NCBI GenBank assembly: GCA_013286315.1
Contig: JABDFX010000013.1
Location: 1-45,493, forward strand
Length of the DNA: 45,493 nucleotides
From: Bacteroidota bacterium
Lineage (GTDB): Bacteria; Bacteroidota; Bacteroidia; Chitinophagales; Chitinophagaceae
Direction: 5' to 3'
The translations under genes and the position numbers were made by a program. This document shows positions 1 through 8,180 of this stretch, piece by piece. Each line of letters begins with the position of its first letter. The first letter of the stretch is position 1. The notes below the pieces were generated by a model. The model had not been told where the DNA came from. It ran no database searches and was given only the letters and a program-made list of their open reading frames with translations.

Positions 1-231
1 ACACCAGACGAATTCTATGAACAATTGCGCAAGATCATCAAACAGGAGATGCAACAGGATCAGCTCCTGACGAAGGAGGGTGCAATCAAGATGGCGGGCG
101 TGAGCAACGCGACCTTCATGAAGGCGATCCATAACGGGATCATCAAGCCGCAGTTGGTGAAGGGCAGGACCAGGGCTATGTATCTGGAATCCGAAGTGCT
201 CAAGATCGAGAAGAAGAAAAGAACGGATTAA
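1..231 (+). CDS. helix-turn-helix DNA-binding protein, 5' end outside window
   Basis: The reading frame is open from base 1 and ends at TAA 229-231, so the true start lies upstream; TTG at 25 is only an internal candidate. The visible part is about 76 residues. It has a charged N-terminal helix, then LLTKEGAIKMAGVSNATFMK, which resembles the first half of an excisionase/MerR-type winged helix, followed by a basic stretch and an AMYLESEVLKI ending typical of small DNA-binding proteins of Bacteroidota mobile elements. A role as excisionase or element regulator is inferred. The stop overlaps the stop of the convergent gene at 228. Confidence 0.6.
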   Translation, partial: TPDEFYEQLRKIIKQEMQQDQLLTKEGAIKMAGVSNATFMKAIHNGIIKPQLVKGRTRAMYLESEVLKIEKKKRTD

Positions 232-413
232 GCGGGATCACCGGCGTCCGAAGCGTTTTGCAGTTCGATGAGCCAGTCAAGATCTTTTTTAAGTTCGATA
301 GTGAGTTTGGGGTCGTAACCGGGCTTGCCGGCCAGATCGAGTTGCCGCTGATAGGAGGCCTCAATGGCGCGCTTGCGGGCTTCGATGACGGAGGGATCGA
401 TGGGGAGGGACAT
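228..413 (-). CDS. small hypothetical protein
   Basis: A frame of about 61 residues on the minus strand, starting at ATG 413-411 and ending tail to tail with the upstream helix-turn-helix gene (shared TTAA stops). The protein is rich in charged residues and looks mostly helical (PSVIEARKRAIEASYQRQ and a C-terminal KKDLDWLIELQ stretch). A TTG at 482 would add 23 residues, but that extension is Cys/His/Pro rich and reads poorly, so the ATG is preferred. No family recognised. No clear ribosome binding site is visible. Confidence 0.4.
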   Translation of the reverse strand: MSLPIDPSVIEARKRAIEASYQRQLDLAGKPGYDPKLTIELKKDLDWLIELQNASDAGDPA

Positions 414-505
414 GGATGCAATATGCGCTTTTTTACCGTGCGGGCAAGGGTGTTTTTCCCCTTTTTCTGATTCAATCGGCAATTAGTTTTAGGAAAAACA
501 AGCTC

Positions 506-676
506 ATGCAAAATCGTCATTACCCCCTTTTGCTGGTGATCGTGAATCGGACGTCGACCGGCACCCGGCTCATCCGTTCCGAGGAAGAATATTTTGAATT
601 TATCCGTAATCTGAATGCCGATGTGATCGCGTTTTACGAGGCGGGTGCCTTTGAAAGCGTGTTCAGGCAAAAATAA
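506..676 (+). CDS. small hypothetical protein
   Basis: A 56-residue frame beginning at ATG 506. The product begins MQNRHYPLLLVIVNR and contains RSEEEYFEFIRNLNADVIAF, a hydrophobic strand followed by an acidic helix, which looks like a folded small protein rather than random translation. Twenty bases separate it from the next gene on the same strand, so the two may be co-transcribed. No family recognised. Upstream in-frame starts to 416 exist but read through a low-quality segment. Confidence 0.4.
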   Translation: MQNRHYPLLLVIVNRTSTGTRLIRSEEEYFEFIRNLNADVIAFYEAGAFESVFRQK

Positions 677-695
677 AAACAAGTCACACAACTAA

Positions 696-1841
696 ATGGA
701 AGCAACCACATTATCCCGCGAAGGACACGGGGCGGAATCTATTATTTTAACCCGTGAAGAACTGTATGAAATGGTCTGGCGGGAATCCATTCTTTCCATT
801 TCAAAAAAGTACGATATCTCCGACGTGGGTATTCGAAAGACCTGCAAGCGACTGGATATTCCGACGCCGCCAAACGGGCACTGGCAACGACTTCGTTATG
901 GAAAAAAATCGCCTAAGGCGAAACTTCCCAAATTCAGCGGCAAAGAAGAAAAAATCATTTGGCAGGCCCGCACCGCAGAATCAGAGATCGCCAAAACAGT
1001 TAAGATGGTAACCGATAATACGGTATTAAAAATTCACATTCCGGAAAAACTGATCAACCCGGACAAACTGATTATCGAAGCTCGTGAAAGATTAAATCAC
1101 ATGGACGAATGGACCCGTCCAGGTGAGCTGCGGTACAGCAACCGTGATACTCTGGATATTCGCGTGACAGATAAATTTATTTCGCGGGCACTGCGGTTTA
1201 TGGACACTCTGATCAAAACACTACGGTTGCGTGGTCACGAGGTAAGGATCGACGACGCGAGCTGGCGGCCATCCACCTATGTCGAATTCGAAGGACAAAA
1301 GGTCAAGATCTTTTTGCGGGAGCGAACGAAGCGTGTTTATAAAAACGACAATGGCTGGAACAGGTCTGACATGGTTCCCAGTGGCGTACTTTTCTTCAGG
1401 GTAGAAGGCGAAAATGGCCGAGAATTCGTCGAGGGTAACCGGACACTGGAAGAGATGTTCCCGGACATCATTGAGAAAATCGAACTGGAAGGCCAGAAAC
1501 TCATCATACGCGAAGCGGTATGGGCGAAAGAACGAGCGATCCGTGATGCCGAAGAGAAAATCCGAAAAGAACATGAAGAACGCCAACAAAAAGAAGTAGA
1601 TGACATGATCGAATTGCTTGCAAAATTCAACCGATGGCAACAGACCCTCCAACTGCGTGAATACCTGGATGAGCTTGAGAATAAAATGATCCAGGATAAT
1701 AAAAACACCGAAGATTTCATGTCATGGTTGAAAAGAGCAAGGGAAAAAGCCGACTGGCTCGACCCGATGATAGAACGCAAAGACGAGTGGCTGGACGTCT
1801 TCGACCGCGAGAAAGTGATCGCCCGCGCAAATGAAGGTTAA
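696..1841 (+). CDS. hypothetical protein with N-terminal HTH-like segment
   Basis: A 381-residue soluble protein. Residues about 18-70 contain the pattern ELYEMVWRESILSISKKYDI followed by SDVGIRKTCKRLDIPTPPNG and HWQRLRYGKK. This is a recognisable helix-turn-helix-like motif (ELYxxVW ... ISDVGxxKxCxxxxIPxPPxGxW) seen at the start of many uncharacterised bacterial proteins of variable C-terminus. The middle carries beta-rich segments with RIDDASWRPSTYVEFEGQ. Residues about 265-345 are highly charged with long helices (coiled-coil-like KERAIRDAEEKIRKEHEE). No catalytic motif is visible. It probably binds DNA; the function is unknown. Confidence 0.7.
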   Translation: MEATTLSREGHGAESIILTREELYEMVWRESILSISKKYDISDVGIRKTCKRLDIPTPPNGHWQRLRYGKKSPKAKLPKFSGKEEKIIWQARTAESEIAKTVKMVTDNTVLKIHIPEKLINPDKLIIEARERLNHMDEWTRPGELRYSNRDTLDIRVTDKFISRALRFMDTLIKTLRLRGHEVRIDDASWRPSTYVEFEGQKVKIFLRERTKRVYKNDNGWNRSDMVPSGVLFFRVEGENGREFVEGNRTLEEMFPDIIEKIELEGQKLIIREAVWAKERAIRDAEEKIRKEHEERQQKEVDDMIELLAKFNRWQQTLQLREYLDELENKMIQDNKNTEDFMSWLKRAREKADWLDPMIERKDEWLDVFDREKVIARANEG

Positions 1842-1934
1842 CAGCAATTACGCTTAGGTGAGAGCAAAGTGTTTACCATTAACGCAAATAACTTCTACGG
1901 GTTTGTTAACTTGTTGGCAAGAATATAGAGGAAG

Positions 1935-2822
1935 TCAGTCCTGATCCCTTAACCCGAGCAATTTCTCTAGCCGCCGAATCCGGTTATAAATAATAGGATG
2001 ACTTCCCTTCATCAAATTTTGATATCTATTGACGGGCATATCGCCATCGAGTGTGGATTTAATTAAAGCGTCTAGTAAGTTCTGTCCATATCCAATCGAA
2101 AAAGCAAATGCGTCCTGCCGGTATTCACGAAACCGCGAAACAACGAACCAACAAAAATCATTTAGTCGCCTAAATAACGGAAATACAAGAATAAAACAAA
2201 ACACAATAATCAATGGCAACGTATGAGTCGTCTTGCTTGCCGGATAAACATAAACAAAATATAGGAAACCGATGACCGCGAATAAAAGAATAAATCGTTT
2301 TCTGATTTTCGACTGGACAATTGTAAAAGGCCGCCAGATGAGCCCTGTTAATTTCATGGCCGTAATATAAGCTGCTCCGATCCGGCAATCCCAGCTTTCC
2401 AAATGGCCGAGCTCATGGGCCATAATACCTTTTATTTCATCGTGCGTCATTATTTTCAGCATCCCCTTTGATATCGCGATAGTACGACTGCCTGCGGCAA
2501 ATGCTTCAAGACCGGATTCCTCGCTGATCCATAACCTGACAGGATTAGTAAATAAAGTTCTTTGTTGAACTTCTAAAAATAGAGAATCTATTAACTTCTC
2601 TTCTTCTAAAGTAGGCATCCGGAGCTTGCTATGGCGAAACAAATAATGTGCTGAGACATAGGGTCCGACGCCGACACAATACAGAACCCATCCAACTATG
2701 ATCACAACGCATTGTGTCGGACTGATCGGAACACCTATGGTCTTCAACACAAATAAAATAAATCCGGTGCTGAGGATGGCATAGACCAAAAACAACATTA
2801 TCTGAAAGTGTTTACTGTTCAT
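1935..2822 (-). CDS. M48-family membrane metalloprotease
   Basis: A 295-residue zinc metalloprotease of the HtpX/Ste24-like class. Two hydrophobic segments lie at residues about 8-30 and 36-58. The zinc-binding HEXXH motif reads AHELGHLESW (His136, Glu137, His140). A second hydrophobic pair spans about 175-215, and a downstream SRFREYRQDAFA segment supplies the probable third zinc ligand Glu, as in the family. The active site would face the cytoplasm. Its start overlaps the stop of the upstream gene by ATGA (2819-2822), so the two are translationally coupled. The substrate is unknown. Confidence 0.85.
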   Translation of the reverse strand: MNSKHFQIMLFLVYAILSTGFILFVLKTIGVPISPTQCVVIIVGWVLYCVGVGPYVSAHYLFRHSKLRMPTLEEEKLIDSLFLEVQQRTLFTNPVRLWISEESGLEAFAAGSRTIAISKGMLKIMTHDEIKGIMAHELGHLESWDCRIGAAYITAMKLTGLIWRPFTIVQSKIRKRFILLFAVIGFLYFVYVYPASKTTHTLPLIIVFCFILVFPLFRRLNDFCWFVVSRFREYRQDAFAFSIGYGQNLLDALIKSTLDGDMPVNRYQNLMKGSHPIIYNRIRRLEKLLGLRDQD

Positions 2823-3544
2823 TTGATAACATCTTTCAATTTTTTAGTTCTGGATTTTCCATCGGCCAACACATTCTCGATTTCATCATTTGTTTTGGAT
2901 TCAAATTGCACCAAAGCCGGAGACTCGAGTTCATGAATGGTGATGGTGCGCTCACGCGGATTGGCCTGGATGTAAACCTTGCGGTGCGCGCCTTCCTGCC
3001 GGATAAAGGCGGTCTGCAGATTACCTTTTTCCAAAGACCGGATCAGCATCGAGCGATCCCAGTTGGCTGTCGGTGTGTCGATCATCAGGGAATCAATGAG
3101 TGCTGACAGATCGAATCCATAACTCTCGGGATAGAGGCGGGGCTTAAACCCATTGTCCTCGCGGATAGTGAGATCCAGGTCGATCCATTCGTTGTAGGTC
3201 TGGCCGTTCTTAGCCGTACGCTGTTTGAAAACGGCCCGGCCATTCAGCAGGTTGAAGGCCTCTTTAACCGTCATGCCCCGGCCTTTGAAAACATAAAAGC
3301 TGTGCTTCCTTCCACTGACAGACAAAACGTATTTAGAAAAAAAGAAATAGCCTTCCGGGGTCAGGCGGTGGAAATAAAGGACGGCTTCGACAGGCTCCTG
3401 TTGGATCGAAGCTCGGTATTCGAGTTCGAATGCGTCTGCCTCTGTACCGAGCATCTCCTTTAGCTCAGCGTTGAGGCTGGAGTCAAATCCCAGATACTTC
3501 AAATCTTTTACTAAAAATTCGTAATTGTTTTCCGTGTATTCCAT
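2819..3544 (-). CDS. hypothetical protein coupled to the M48 protease
   Basis: A 241-residue soluble protein without signal peptide or membrane segment. Features include RLTPEGYFFFSKYVLSVSG, KGRGMTVKEAFNLLNGRAVF, and a segment reading AKNGQTYNEWIDLDLTIRED. The FKGRGMTVKEAFNLLNGRAV and YNEWIDLDL signatures resemble proteins found on Bacteroidota conjugative and mobilizable elements (DUF3945-like family). That resemblance is from memory and weak. Its stop overlaps the protease start by four bases, suggesting that the two products act together. Confidence 0.6.
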   Translation of the reverse strand: MEYTENNYEFLVKDLKYLGFDSSLNAELKEMLGTEADAFELEYRASIQQEPVEAVLYFHRLTPEGYFFFSKYVLSVSGRKHSFYVFKGRGMTVKEAFNLLNGRAVFKQRTAKNGQTYNEWIDLDLTIREDNGFKPRLYPESYGFDLSALIDSLMIDTPTANWDRSMLIRSLEKGNLQTAFIRQEGAHRKVYIQANPRERTITIHELESPALVQFESKTNDEIENVLADGKSRTKKLKDVIK

Positions 3545-3631
3545 GGCGTAGTAGTTTTTGTTACCACGAAATTGGAATACGAAATCACGATTTCACTTAT
3601 GAGGTTAAACTTAGAATTTATGAATGTTGGT

Positions 3632-4663
3632 TTATTTTCCCTTCGTCCGGAAAGATTCAGGCGAACATCCGAAGCGTTTTTTGAAGGCCGCGGTGAGATT
3701 GGAGTTATCTGGATAACCGCAGCGCTCGGCGACGGACTGAATGGGGATATCTGTATCCAGCAGTAGCTGTTTGGCAAAATCAAGGCGTGCTGATTGGGCA
3801 TATTCGAATATCGTTGTACCGTACAAGTGCTTGAACACAAGCTGCAATTTGGTTTCAGAAGTACCGGTTTTCCGCGAAAGATCCCGAATACTGTATTTCT
3901 CACTGAAGTCAGCTATCAGTAAGTTCCTCGCCACCGCTGCACTCTGCATCTCATGATCCGAATACTTCACCGGTCTTGTTATGGTGGCGTCGTGGATCCG
4001 GTCCAGCACTAATGTCAGCATCATCAACGCTCCGGCTTCGTAAAAATAAGCTGCAAGTTTATCCAGCATGTTAAATGACAGCATATCCAGCACCAACCGT
4101 TTCATGGCAGCACTAATGAGTCGTTTGTGTCCGGTGAGAGAAACGGGTTCACCACGGTCAACTTTTTCTAAAAAATGTCCGAGTGCGGGACAGGACCCCG
4201 CAAACCGGTCCAAATATTCCCTCGAATAATGAATGTCGAAAGTTCTGCAATCGCATGCTTCCTTAAAACTGTTTTTGTAATTGGCAAATGGCACGTAAGA
4301 CAACTCGAATTGCTCGTCCTGCACGAACTCGGACGCATTGCCATTCCAACTGGAATGAATATTCGCGACTAGCGGAATACTGAGTTCAAGGAGCGCTATT
4401 TCCCCACGCGATAAAAAATCCACCGCCCTGGAGATATTGTACTCACTGTGCCAGATCGAAAATCCATTGCCGGGATAATGATGAAAACCCATATGCCCGA
4501 AATCCCCCATCGCGTACATGGAGTCAAAAGCAACTAGCCCGTAAGATTTTCTTAACGTTTCCGGAAAACCATGAAAAACGGTGACACGATCTCCGTCGCC
4601 AGTGCGGATCTCGAGTGGGGATATGGCAACCTGGGAACCTTCCATGGAAAAATAGATGGGCAC
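3632..4663 (-). CDS. AraC-family transcriptional regulator
   Basis: A 343-residue regulator. The last 100 residues form the AraC/XylS DNA-binding domain: the first helix-turn-helix is in YSIRDLSRKTGTSETKLQLV and the second in IQSVAERCGYPDNSNLTAAF, followed by the family signature KKRFGCSPESFR. The N-terminal ~230 residues are a beta-rich sensing domain (FHGFPETLRKSYG, MGFHHYPGNGFSIWHSEYN) typical of Bacteroidota AraC regulators. The start at 4663 is GTG; ATG at 4645 (MEGSQVAIS) is an equally plausible start. It stands alone between unrelated genes; the ligand and target are unknown. Confidence 0.88.
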   Translation of the reverse strand: MPIYFSMEGSQVAISPLEIRTGDGDRVTVFHGFPETLRKSYGLVAFDSMYAMGDFGHMGFHHYPGNGFSIWHSEYNISRAVDFLSRGEIALLELSIPLVANIHSSWNGNASEFVQDEQFELSYVPFANYKNSFKEACDCRTFDIHYSREYLDRFAGSCPALGHFLEKVDRGEPVSLTGHKRLISAAMKRLVLDMLSFNMLDKLAAYFYEAGALMMLTLVLDRIHDATITRPVKYSDHEMQSAAVARNLLIADFSEKYSIRDLSRKTGTSETKLQLVFKHLYGTTIFEYAQSARLDFAKQLLLDTDIPIQSVAERCGYPDNSNLTAAFKKRFGCSPESFRTKGK

Positions 4664-4686
4664 CTAAATTAATCAAAATCCCGCAT

Positions 4687-5055
4687 TTAATGACCGCCAC
4701 CCCATCGCCTGATTATTTTAAATTTTTTATTTCCGATATCCCTGTATCCATAGTCATAACAAAACGTAAAAACATTCTTTTGCAGCTCCGAGGTAAAAAA
4801 GTGAGTATGATAATCAAACAAAAACCCATTGTGCTCCAGCGTTTCTTTCGGAATGATTTGATCATCTTTCTTGCCAATTAACTTTTTTAAAATATTTCTA
4901 TTTTTCCTGAGTGACAGGCGAATCGACCTGATCTCTTCATTTTCCTTGGTCTTTAGTTCATTCGAATAATTTGTTCTGCAGGAATCGCTGCAATACTTTT
5001 TATCGGCGCGACCTTCAAATTTTTTACTGCAATAAATGCACTTTCCCGTAGCCAT
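4687..5055 (-). CDS. small zinc-ribbon protein
   Basis: A 122-residue protein. The N-terminus is a treble-clef/zinc-ribbon unit: CIYCSKKFEGRADKKYCSDS followed by CRTNYSN, giving a CxxC...CxxxC metal site as in small HipA-neighbour and transposon-linked zinc proteins of Bacteroidota. A basic helix follows (SIRLSLRKNRNILKKLIGKK), then a C-terminal beta-rich part ending FKIIRRWGGGH. The ATG at 5055 places the Cys motif right after the start; the 53-residue upstream extension to 5214 overlaps ssb and the regulatory palindromes and is rejected. It is divergent from ssb. A DNA- or RNA-binding regulatory role is inferred. Confidence 0.7.
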   Translation of the reverse strand: MATGKCIYCSKKFEGRADKKYCSDSCRTNYSNELKTKENEEIRSIRLSLRKNRNILKKLIGKKDDQIIPKETLEHNGFLFDYHTHFFTSELQKNVFTFCYDYGYRDIGNKKFKIIRRWGGGH

Positions 5056-5070
5056 ACCTTTTATGTTATC

Positions 5071-5119
5071 CGTGTATACACGTATAGACTCGCATATATA
5101 TTCATATACAAAAGTATAT
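5071..5119. promoter_or_regulatory. divergent promoter region with two inverted repeats
   Basis: Between the divergent zinc-ribbon gene and ssb lies a perfect 12-base palindrome CGTGTATACACG (5071-5082) and a second inverted repeat ATATAC-AAAA-GTATAT (5104-5119). Their position suggests operators controlling both genes. Downstream, CATCTTTG at 5145-5152 resembles the Bacteroidota -7 element TAnnTTTG for ssb, but no well-spaced -33 TTTG is evident, so the promoter assignment is tentative. Confidence 0.4.
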
Positions 5120-5203
5120 TGAACTTTTTGGTTTTTCCGTGACCCATCTTTGTCCGGATAAATACATCTATAAAATTTAATCATCAAAAAAACGTCAAAC
5201 GCA

Positions 5204-5530
5204 ATGAGAAACAATGTTGTGCAACTAACCGGTTATGTGGGAGATAGCCCCAAAATATTTATTTCTAAGGATGGAGTTAAACGTGCTATTATCCGTGTAG
5301 CTACTCACAGCCAAATAAAATACGGAGTTGATAAACCTGTTTTTGGGACAACCTGGCACGAAGTAGTTGCCTGGGATAAAACTGCTGATCTTGCTGAACG
5401 ATCATTTGTAAAAGGAAGCCACATTTTGGTTTGGGGATCGCTCGGATACAGAAAATATGTTGACAAATCAGGATTACTGCGTGAAGTCGCCGAGATTAAA
5501 GCCAACTCTTTGAATAATCTGGACCGATAA
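5204..5530 (+). CDS. ssb: single-stranded DNA-binding protein (no acidic tail)
   Basis: A 108-residue OB-fold SSB. It shows the family start NNVVQLTGYVGDSPKIF, a KRAIIRVATHSQ strand, TTWHEVVAWDKTADLAE, and the GSHILVWGSLGYRKYVDKSG strand. It ends right after the OB fold (NSLNNLDR) and lacks the acidic DDxPF tip that SSBs use to recruit partners, unlike the second ssb at 7782. It is ten bases upstream of yifB and probably co-transcribed with it. It would coat single-stranded DNA during transfer or replication of the element. Confidence 0.92.
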   Translation: MRNNVVQLTGYVGDSPKIFISKDGVKRAIIRVATHSQIKYGVDKPVFGTTWHEVVAWDKTADLAERSFVKGSHILVWGSLGYRKYVDKSGLLREVAEIKANSLNNLDR

Positions 5531-5540
5531 AAATAATATT

Positions 5541-7130
5541 ATGCTGGCAAAAATAAACAGTAGCGCGCTTTTCGGAATAGATGCATTTCGGGTGTCTGTC
5601 GAAGTGAGTGTAACCAAAGGTTTAGGGTATATCATTACTGGTCTTCCAGACGATGGAATAAAAGAAAGCCTGTCTCGAATTGCAATTGCTATTCATAATA
5701 TCGATTTTCAGATGCCCAGAACGAAATTGGTAATCAATCTTGCGCCGGCTGATGTGCGAAAGACAGGAACCGCATTCGACTTGCCAATCACACTAGGAAT
5801 CCTGCTGGCTACTGAACAAATCAGTGATATTGAAAAACTGTGTGATTTTGTGGTAATAGGTGAAATCGGTTTGGACGGAAGTATTTTTCCAGTCAGAGGA
5901 GCGTTTTGCATGGCATACCAGGCTGCGAAAAATGGATATAAAGGTATCATTTTGCCTAAGACCAACGCACAGGAAGCAGCACTTGTGAAAGGCATCAAAG
6001 TCTATGGCGTATCCCATATAAAAGAAATCTTAGAATTCATACAGACAACTGCAGTGCTTACGCCGGTAAAACCAATTCCCTTTAATCCAAAAGCAAAATT
6101 AAATGGCCCAGATTTTAATGAGGTAAAAGGACAATCCAGGGTAAAACGTGCACTTGAAATTGCGGCAGCGGGAGGGCACAATGCATTACTGATCGGACCG
6201 CCAGGAAATGGTAAAACAATGTTGGCCAGCCGGCTTCCTTCCATACTTCCTCCTTTGACTTTAGATGAGGCGCTCGAAACGACAAGAGTTCATAGTGTGT
6301 TAAGTCAAAGGGAACATCTGACGGCTTTAATCAGAGAAAGACCCTTTAGAAGCCCCCATCATACCAGTAGCGATATCGCATTGGGAGGAGGTGGCAGTAT
6401 ACCTATGCCAGGTGAGATCTCACTTGCCCATAATGGTGTGCTGTTTCTTGACGAATTACCCGAATTTAAACGGAGTGCGATCGAAGTCCTTCGCCAACCA
6501 TTGGAGGCAAGAAAAGTATTGATAGCAAGGGTCAAATGCTCTATAGAATACCCGGCCACATTCATGTTGCTCGCGGCAATGAATCCATGTATATGCGGAT
6601 ATTTGGGTCATCCAACCCGTAAATGCACTTGTAATAAAACGGCTATCTATTGGTATCGTCGTAGAATTTCCGGACCCATTTTAGAACGCATTGATCTTCA
6701 TATTGAGGTTGAGTCACTTTCGATTTCCGAAATAATCGAGCGCGAGGAAGTGCAGGAATCCTCTGCAGTAATCAGAGAACGGGTTATTAAAGCCAGAAAA
6801 ATACAAACCGCAAGATTCGAAAGTGAAAAAGGTGTGCACTGCAATGCCCAAATGCCCGAGAACAAAATAGAGGAATATTGTCAGCTCGATAAACCAACTA
6901 AAGATTATCTGCTACGGAGCATGGATTTGTTGCAACTATCAGTACGTGCATATTCTCGTATTTTGAAAGTCTCCCGCACGATTGCGGACCTCAGAGGGAG
7001 TAAAGAAATCCGACTTGACCATGTGGCGGAAGCCATATCATTTCGAACCCTCGACAAACCGTTTCTAATTGTTTCAGGCAAGAGGGTAGCAAAGCCACCC
7101 CTGACTAATTCAAATCATTCATTTCTTTGA
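5541..7130 (+). CDS. yifB: YifB/ComM-like Mg-chelatase-type AAA+ ATPase
   Basis: A 529-residue AAA+ ATPase. The N-terminal ~180 residues are the ChlI/Lon-protease-like domain (GLPDDGIKESLSRIAIAI; TGTAFDLPITLGILLA). The ATPase core has Walker A GPPGNGKT at residues about 219-226, Walker B NGVLFLDELPEF, and the family segment MNPCICGYLGHPTRKCTC with RISGPILERIDLHIEV. The C-terminal Mg_chelatase_C domain ends in SRTIADLRGSKEI. ComM is a branch-migration helicase that helps integrate incoming single-stranded DNA. A copy between two ssb genes on a mobile element suggests processing of transferred DNA. It is slightly longer than typical members (about 500-515). Confidence 0.93.
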   Translation: MLAKINSSALFGIDAFRVSVEVSVTKGLGYIITGLPDDGIKESLSRIAIAIHNIDFQMPRTKLVINLAPADVRKTGTAFDLPITLGILLATEQISDIEKLCDFVVIGEIGLDGSIFPVRGAFCMAYQAAKNGYKGIILPKTNAQEAALVKGIKVYGVSHIKEILEFIQTTAVLTPVKPIPFNPKAKLNGPDFNEVKGQSRVKRALEIAAAGGHNALLIGPPGNGKTMLASRLPSILPPLTLDEALETTRVHSVLSQREHLTALIRERPFRSPHHTSSDIALGGGGSIPMPGEISLAHNGVLFLDELPEFKRSAIEVLRQPLEARKVLIARVKCSIEYPATFMLLAAMNPCICGYLGHPTRKCTCNKTAIYWYRRRISGPILERIDLHIEVESLSISEIIEREEVQESSAVIRERVIKARKIQTARFESEKGVHCNAQMPENKIEEYCQLDKPTKDYLLRSMDLLQLSVRAYSRILKVSRTIADLRGSKEIRLDHVAEAISFRTLDKPFLIVSGKRVAKPPLTNSNHSFL

Positions 7131-7211
7131 AAACTTGGCAATGAAAATAATTTGAACAATTCAAAGTCAAATCCAGAGTTCATAATTCCCTACAATCAAA
7201 TTAACTACATA

Positions 7212-7565
7212 ATGGCAGGTCATAACGAGACGGGAAAAAAAGGAGAGAGACTGGCAGTCTGTTGGCTCTCGGAACGGGGGTATCAGATCATGTTTAAAAA
7301 CTGGCGATATCGTAGGGGTGAAATAGACATCATTGCCAGAAAGAAGGGTGTACTTCACTTTATTGAAGTCAAAACAAGCCGAACAAGTTCCTTTGGCTAT
7401 CCGGAAGAAAGAATAAACTTACGAAAATGGAGAAGTTTGATAAATTCTTCGATGGCATTTCTGGAAGGATTTAGTGAGGAAGCCCCCTTTCAATTTGATA
7501 TTATTTCTATTTTAATTGAAACAAATACCGCAAAATATTATTTCATAGATGATGCGTTTCCCTAA
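7212..7565 (+). CDS. YraN/UPF0102-family putative endonuclease
   Basis: A 117-residue protein of the YraN family, a RecB-like/Holliday-junction-resolvase-like nuclease fold. The family motifs are visible: GKKGERLAVCWLSERGYQI, then NWRYRRGEIDIIARKKG and LHFIEVKTSRTSSFG, giving the E-x-D...ExK catalytic arrangement (GEIDII, EVK). ATG 7212 (MAGHNETGKKGE) matches the usual start; a TTG at 7152 would add 20 unconserved residues. It follows yifB closely and is likely in the same operon. YraN members are usually chromosomal and of unknown role; here the context suggests DNA processing. Confidence 0.88.
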   Translation: MAGHNETGKKGERLAVCWLSERGYQIMFKNWRYRRGEIDIIARKKGVLHFIEVKTSRTSSFGYPEERINLRKWRSLINSSMAFLEGFSEEAPFQFDIISILIETNTAKYYFIDDAFP

Positions 7566-7583
7566 TTCTTGGAATTTGAAATA

Positions 7584-7740
7584 AAACGGCAAAAAGCGAA
7601 AGCAAATTACCGGCTTCCATGCACAACCAAAAGCTTACGGCATAACACAGTTCCTCCGCGCTGGCAAGCATTTATTCCGTTTCCTTTTGGTGTCTGATCG
7701 ACTCACTGCCGGTTTTTTCATGCTTTCTTTTTTCCCGTTT
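7584..7740 (+). promoter_or_regulatory. structured leader hairpin, copy 1 (upstream of second ssb)
   Basis: A long imperfect hairpin. Pairs seen, outside in: AAACGG 7584-7589 with CCGTTT 7735-7740; GAAAGCA 7598-7604 with TGCTTTC 7721-7727; ACCGGC 7609-7614 with GCCGGT 7708-7713; ACCAAAAG 7626-7633 with CTTTTGGT 7684-7691; ACGG 7637-7640 with CCGT 7677-7680; ATAA 7642-7645 with TTAT 7672-7675. The same architecture with different bases recurs at 10088-10195. The start codon of ssb is 42 bases downstream. It may be a single-stranded-DNA promoter, a replication-priming site or an RNA leader; see findings. Confidence 0.6.
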
Positions 7741-7781
7741 TTTCTTTTAAAATCATTTATTCATTTATTAAATCAAAAGTT

Positions 7782-8150
7782 ATGGAAATTCTAGTAGGTC
7801 GACTAACAGCAGATGCGAAAACCGAAACTATTTCGGACGAAAAAAAGGTAGTGCACTTTACAATTGCAATCAACGAAAATTACAAATCGAAGTCAGGGAA
7901 AAGGCCTGTCAAATTTGTTGACTGTTCTTTTTGGAAAAACACCGGTATTCAGCCTTTTCTAAAAAAGGGCCATGTCGTTGAGCTATATGGAAGCATCACA
8001 GCCAGGGCATGGGTTGATCAGCAAGGTGAGGCTCATGCTGCTCTAAACTGTAGTGTGAACAACATCATATTGCATGGCGGTGTAAAAAAGGAAACGTTGT
8101 CGGAGGAAAACCATGTCCCAAATCAAGCAGCCGACGACCTGCCATTTTAA
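7782..8150 (+). CDS. ssb: single-stranded DNA-binding protein with DDLPF tail
   Basis: A 122-residue SSB. The OB fold reads MEILVGRLTADAKTETISD, VHFTIAINENYKSKSGKRPV, FVDCSFWKNTGIQPFLKKG and VVELYGSITARAWVDQQGEA. The C-terminus ends in DDLPF, the acidic tip that binds SSB partner proteins. It is a second, divergent SSB within 3 kb of the first. Its leader contains the structured hairpin at 7584-7740 and the sequence TTAAATCAAAAGTTATGG at the start. It precedes parB by 30 bases. This is the usual position of an ssb in conjugative leading regions. Confidence 0.92.
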   Translation: MEILVGRLTADAKTETISDEKKVVHFTIAINENYKSKSGKRPVKFVDCSFWKNTGIQPFLKKGHVVELYGSITARAWVDQQGEAHAALNCSVNNIILHGGVKKETLSEENHVPNQAADDLPF

Positions 8151-8180
8151 TTCATTTACTTTTTATTTTAAACTCGTTAT

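Noticed and set aside
5056-5214. N-terminal extension of the zinc-ribbon protein
   Set aside because: It would overlap the ssb start and the two palindromes, and the zinc motif begins right after ATG 5055.
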